7,359 bases of DNA from Streptosporangiaceae bacterium (lineage in GTDB: Bacteria; Actinomycetota; Actinomycetes; Streptosporangiales; Streptosporangiaceae): positions 1 to 7,359 of the forward strand of contig JASIGS010000700.1 of the NCBI GenBank assembly GCA_030052355.1, read 5' to 3'. A model generated the notes under the pieces. The model worked only from the letters and a program-made list of their open reading frames with translations, made no database searches and was not told the origin of the DNA. Below are positions 5,925 through 7,359 of the stretch, one piece after another; position 1 is the first letter of the stretch, and each line of letters opens with the position of its first letter. A program made the position numbers and the translations under genes.

Positions 5925-7044
5925 ACAGCGTGGTGCCGACGAGGACCGGCTCGTTGACCAGCCGGACCCCGAACGCGCAGAGCACGCCGTCCCTGACTTC
6001 CCTGGCCAGCTCGATCAGGCTGGCGGTGCTCCCCTCCCCCGGGTTGGTCAGCGCCAGCGCGTGCTTGGTCGAGATCCTGGCGCCGAGGCGGCCGGGCGCC
6101 GCAGCCGTGCCGCCGAACCCCTTGCCGAACCCGGCCTGCTCGATCAGCCAGGCGGCAGACACCTTCACCGTGCCGTCCGCGGCGGGCCAGTGCGGCACGG
6201 GGCGAGACACCCTGGCCTGCAGACCGGCGAACTCCGCCGCGGATATCACCGGGTTGGTGAAGAACGAGCCTGCACTGCGTGTGTCGGGGTCGTGCTCGTC
6301 GAGCACCATGCCCTTGCCGCGGCGCAACTCGAGTACAGCCGCGCGCGCGTCGGCGAGCGGGACCTGGCCGCCCTCGGCGATCCCCAGCACCCGGCACAGC
6401 TCGGCGTAGCGAACCGGCGCGGACACCTGGTCCTTGGCGAGCCTGAACGTGACGCCGAGCACGACGAACCGGCCGGTGGGGGCCGGAAGGCCGGCGCCGT
6501 CGCCAGCCGCGGCGCTTCGCTTGAACATGCTGGTCCGGTATCCGAACTCACAGTCGGCGGCGGTCAGCGTGATCACTTCACGCAGCTGCCTGTCGTAGGC
6601 CCTGACCTCGACGAGAGTCTGCGCGACCTCCTGGCCGTAAGCGCTGACGTTCTGGATCGGCGTGGCCCCGGTCAGGCCCGGTATGCCGGACAGGCACTCG
6701 AGCCCGGACAGTCCGTCCGTCACGCACCGCAGCACCAGATCGTCCCAGTCCTCGCCAGCGGCAGCGCTCACGCGGACCGCGCCCGCCTCATCGGCGTCGA
6801 CCCGCGAGCCGGTCACGGCGACCCGGACGACCGTGCCGGGGAAGCCCTCGTCGGCCACGACCAGGTTGCTGCCGCCACCCAGCACCAGGAGCGGCTCGCC
6901 TGCCAGGTCCGCGTCCCTGACGGCCCGCACCAGCTCCGGCTCCGTTTGCGCTTCGACAAAGCGCGCGGCCGGACCGCCCAGCCGGAGCGTGGTGTGCTCA
7001 GCCAGCCGGACGTGCGGAGTGCTGTTGAGCAAGAAGGTCTCCAT
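5923..7044 (-). CDS. murB: UDP-N-acetylenolpyruvoylglucosamine reductase (MurB, type I)
   Basis: MurB uses FAD and NADPH to reduce UDP-GlcNAc-enolpyruvate to UDP-N-acetylmuramate, the second committed step of peptidoglycan synthesis in the cytoplasm. The 373-residue product carries the FAD-binding LGGGSNLVVADEGFPG (55-70), GIPGLTGATPIQNVSAYGQE (120-139), the type I tyrosine-loop motif GYRTSMFK (168-175), SAGSFFTNPV with the proton-donor Ser260 (257-266), AAWLIEQAGFGKG (297-309), and the C-terminal EPVLVG with the conserved Glu365. The start at 7044 is fixed on the upstream side: an in-frame TAG lies at 7059-7057, and there is no other start between. No Shine-Dalgarno sequence precedes it. A -10-like GATAGT at 7061-7056 would give a leader of only a few nucleotides. 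It converges on the deaminase gene, and its stop codon lies in the 18-bp array. Confidence 0.96.
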   Translation of the reverse strand: METFLLNSTPHVRLAEHTTLRLGGPAARFVEAQTEPELVRAVRDADLAGEPLLVLGGGSNLVVADEGFPGTVVRVAVTGSRVDADEAGAVRVSAAAGEDWDDLVLRCVTDGLSGLECLSGIPGLTGATPIQNVSAYGQEVAQTLVEVRAYDRQLREVITLTAADCEFGYRTSMFKRSAAAGDGAGLPAPTGRFVVLGVTFRLAKDQVSAPVRYAELCRVLGIAEGGQVPLADARAAVLELRRGKGMVLDEHDPDTRSAGSFFTNPVISAAEFAGLQARVSRPVPHWPAADGTVKVSAAWLIEQAGFGKGFGGTAAAPGRLGARISTKHALALTNPGEGSTASLIELAREVRDGVLCAFGVRLVNEPVLVGTTL

Positions 7045-7086
7045 TGACGGGAACGACTATCACCGGAGCCACTGGTTCCGCTCGCC

Positions 7087-7107
7087 GGACCGGCTCGGGG
7101 CCGGTCC
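7087..7107 (-). repeat. hairpin upstream of murB
   Basis: GGACCGGC (7087-7094) and GCCGGTCC (7100-7107) form a perfect 8-bp stem over the 5-nt loop TCGGG. It lies about 43 nt upstream of the murB start, either in a leader or upstream of the promoter. Its arms use the same GGACC/GGTCC letters as the stems of the array at 7201-7325, but in a different order. Confidence 0.6.
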
Positions 7108-7200
7108 AGTCCGTCGATTGGCCGGTGGCCGCCGCCTCCGCTGCGTGCCGGGGTCAGTGCACAAGCATGCCACGGACTCGCCGATGCAAGCGCTGGCCGG

Positions 7201-7325
7201 GCCGGACCCCTGCCGGTCCGGCCGTGCTGGCAGAGCCGGACCCCTGCCGGTCCGGCCGTGCTGGCAGAGCCGGACCCCTGCCGGTCCGGCCGTGCGTGCC
7301 CAGCCGGACCCCTGCCGGGTCCGGC
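7201..7325. repeat. four-copy hairpin repeat array with a 34-bp spacing
   Basis: A 34-bp unit (7201-7234, 7235-7268) is repeated exactly, followed by 27 bp of a third copy (7269-7295) and a fourth, altered copy at 7303-7325. Each copy contains GCCGGACC, a CCTGCC loop and GGTCCGGC, a perfect 8-bp stem-loop (7201-7222, 7235-7256, 7269-7290). The fourth copy has an extra G and a longer stem, described separately. The spacer between the first stems ends in TGCTGGCAGA. The two exact copies suggest recent duplication. Confidence 0.93.
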
Positions 7326-7332
7326 TGGGCAC
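7296..7332 (-). terminator. perfect 16-bp hairpin, likely terminator of a gene at the right edge
   Basis: GTGCCCAGCCGGACCC (7296-7311) and GGGTCCGGCTGGGCAC (7317-7332) pair without a mismatch over the loop CTGCC. This is the most stable structure in the window by simple base counting. It starts 8 nt downstream of a possible minus-strand stop codon at 7343-7341, the usual place for an intrinsic terminator. There is no T-run. It is also the last copy of the hairpin repeat array. Confidence 0.5.
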
Positions 7333-7340
7333 CTGCACCG

Positions 7341-7359
7341 TCAGCCGTACGCCGCCGCG
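7341..7359 (-). CDS. possible C-terminal end of a minus-strand gene (edge fragment)
   Basis: The minus strand from the edge reads codons for Ala-Ala-Ala-Tyr-Gly and then TGA at 7343-7341, directly followed by the 16-bp hairpin. The stop-plus-hairpin arrangement suggests a gene ending here, but six codons cannot identify a protein, and another frame stays open through the edge. The product is unknown. Confidence 0.22.

Larger units (their letters stand above)
7045..7340. other. non-coding region upstream of murB
   Basis: This region of about 300 nt between murB and the right edge holds a hairpin (7087-7107), an isolated 12-nt match to the 18-bp array (7166-7177), and a hairpin repeat array (7201-7332). 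The minus-strand frame across 7338-7060 is read straight through repeats, has no ribosome binding site and no recognisable domain. I found no good promoter for murB beyond the weak GATAGT noted with that gene. Confidence 0.65.

Noticed and set aside
5735..6409. Plus-strand frame of 224 codons spanning the 18-bp array and the 3' part of murB
   Set aside because: Most of it is antisense to murB, which has full family motifs. The frame is open because of GC-rich codon structure and the repeat.
6061..7047. Plus-strand frame of 328 codons opposite murB
   Set aside because: No domain is recognisable, and MurB motifs are complete on the other strand.
7201..7325. CRISPR-like array
   Set aside because: The spacers are identical in the exact copies, so this is a tandem repeat and not a repeat-spacer array. 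No cas genes are present.
7060..7338. Minus-strand frame of 92 codons across the hairpin array
   Set aside because: Its sequence is the translated hairpin repeat with no ribosome binding site and no known domain. It would also run through a strong terminator-like hairpin.

Overview
The window is strongly GC-rich chromosomal DNA with overlapping open frames on both strands, GTG as well as ATG starts, and housekeeping genes whose protein motifs are actinobacterial (NusG with a long acidic N-terminal extension and an LPAT-type KOW domain, and a short one-helix SecE). The gene order murB – adenosine deaminase-like – aspartate aminotransferase – tRNA-Trp – secE – nusG – rplK – rplA matches, from memory, the order in Streptomyces and related actinomycetes. 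Frequent AGG arginine codons and several ATA isoleucine codons argue against Streptomyces itself, so another order of filamentous or soil Actinomycetota is more likely. This assignment is inference.

Left block (1–2910, minus strand): read from right to left, tRNA-Trp(CCA), secE, nusG, rplK and rplA (cut by the left edge just short of its usual C-terminus). This is the conserved cluster that supplies a translocon subunit, an elongation factor and the two proteins of the L1/L11 region of the large ribosomal subunit. The secE–nusG gap (184 nt, with three 14-bp repeats) and the rplK–rplA gap (197 nt, with two perfect hairpins) are long for such an operon and may hold regulatory RNA or promoters.

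Middle block (3163–5498, plus strand): a class I PLP aminotransferase (aspC type) starts divergently from the tRNA gene. It is followed after a 104-nt gap with a hairpin by an adenosine-deaminase-family hydrolase that keeps all metal and catalytic residues but differs in the substrate-pocket motifs.

Right block (5499–7359): murB (minus strand, converging on the deaminase) makes UDP-N-acetylmuramate for peptidoglycan. It sits between two unrelated non-coding repeat zones. On its 3' side, seven copies of an 18-bp repeat run up to and into the murB stop codon, preceded by an inverted copy that makes a long hairpin. A separate large inverted repeat lies in the middle of the convergent gap. On its 5' side are four copies of a hairpin-forming repeat, three of them spaced at 34 bp, the last grown into a perfect 16-bp stem that looks like the terminator of a minus-strand gene just entering at the right edge. 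No CRISPR array, transposase, phage gene or defence system is visible. The coding genes are ordinary core genes, and the unusual material is in the repeats.
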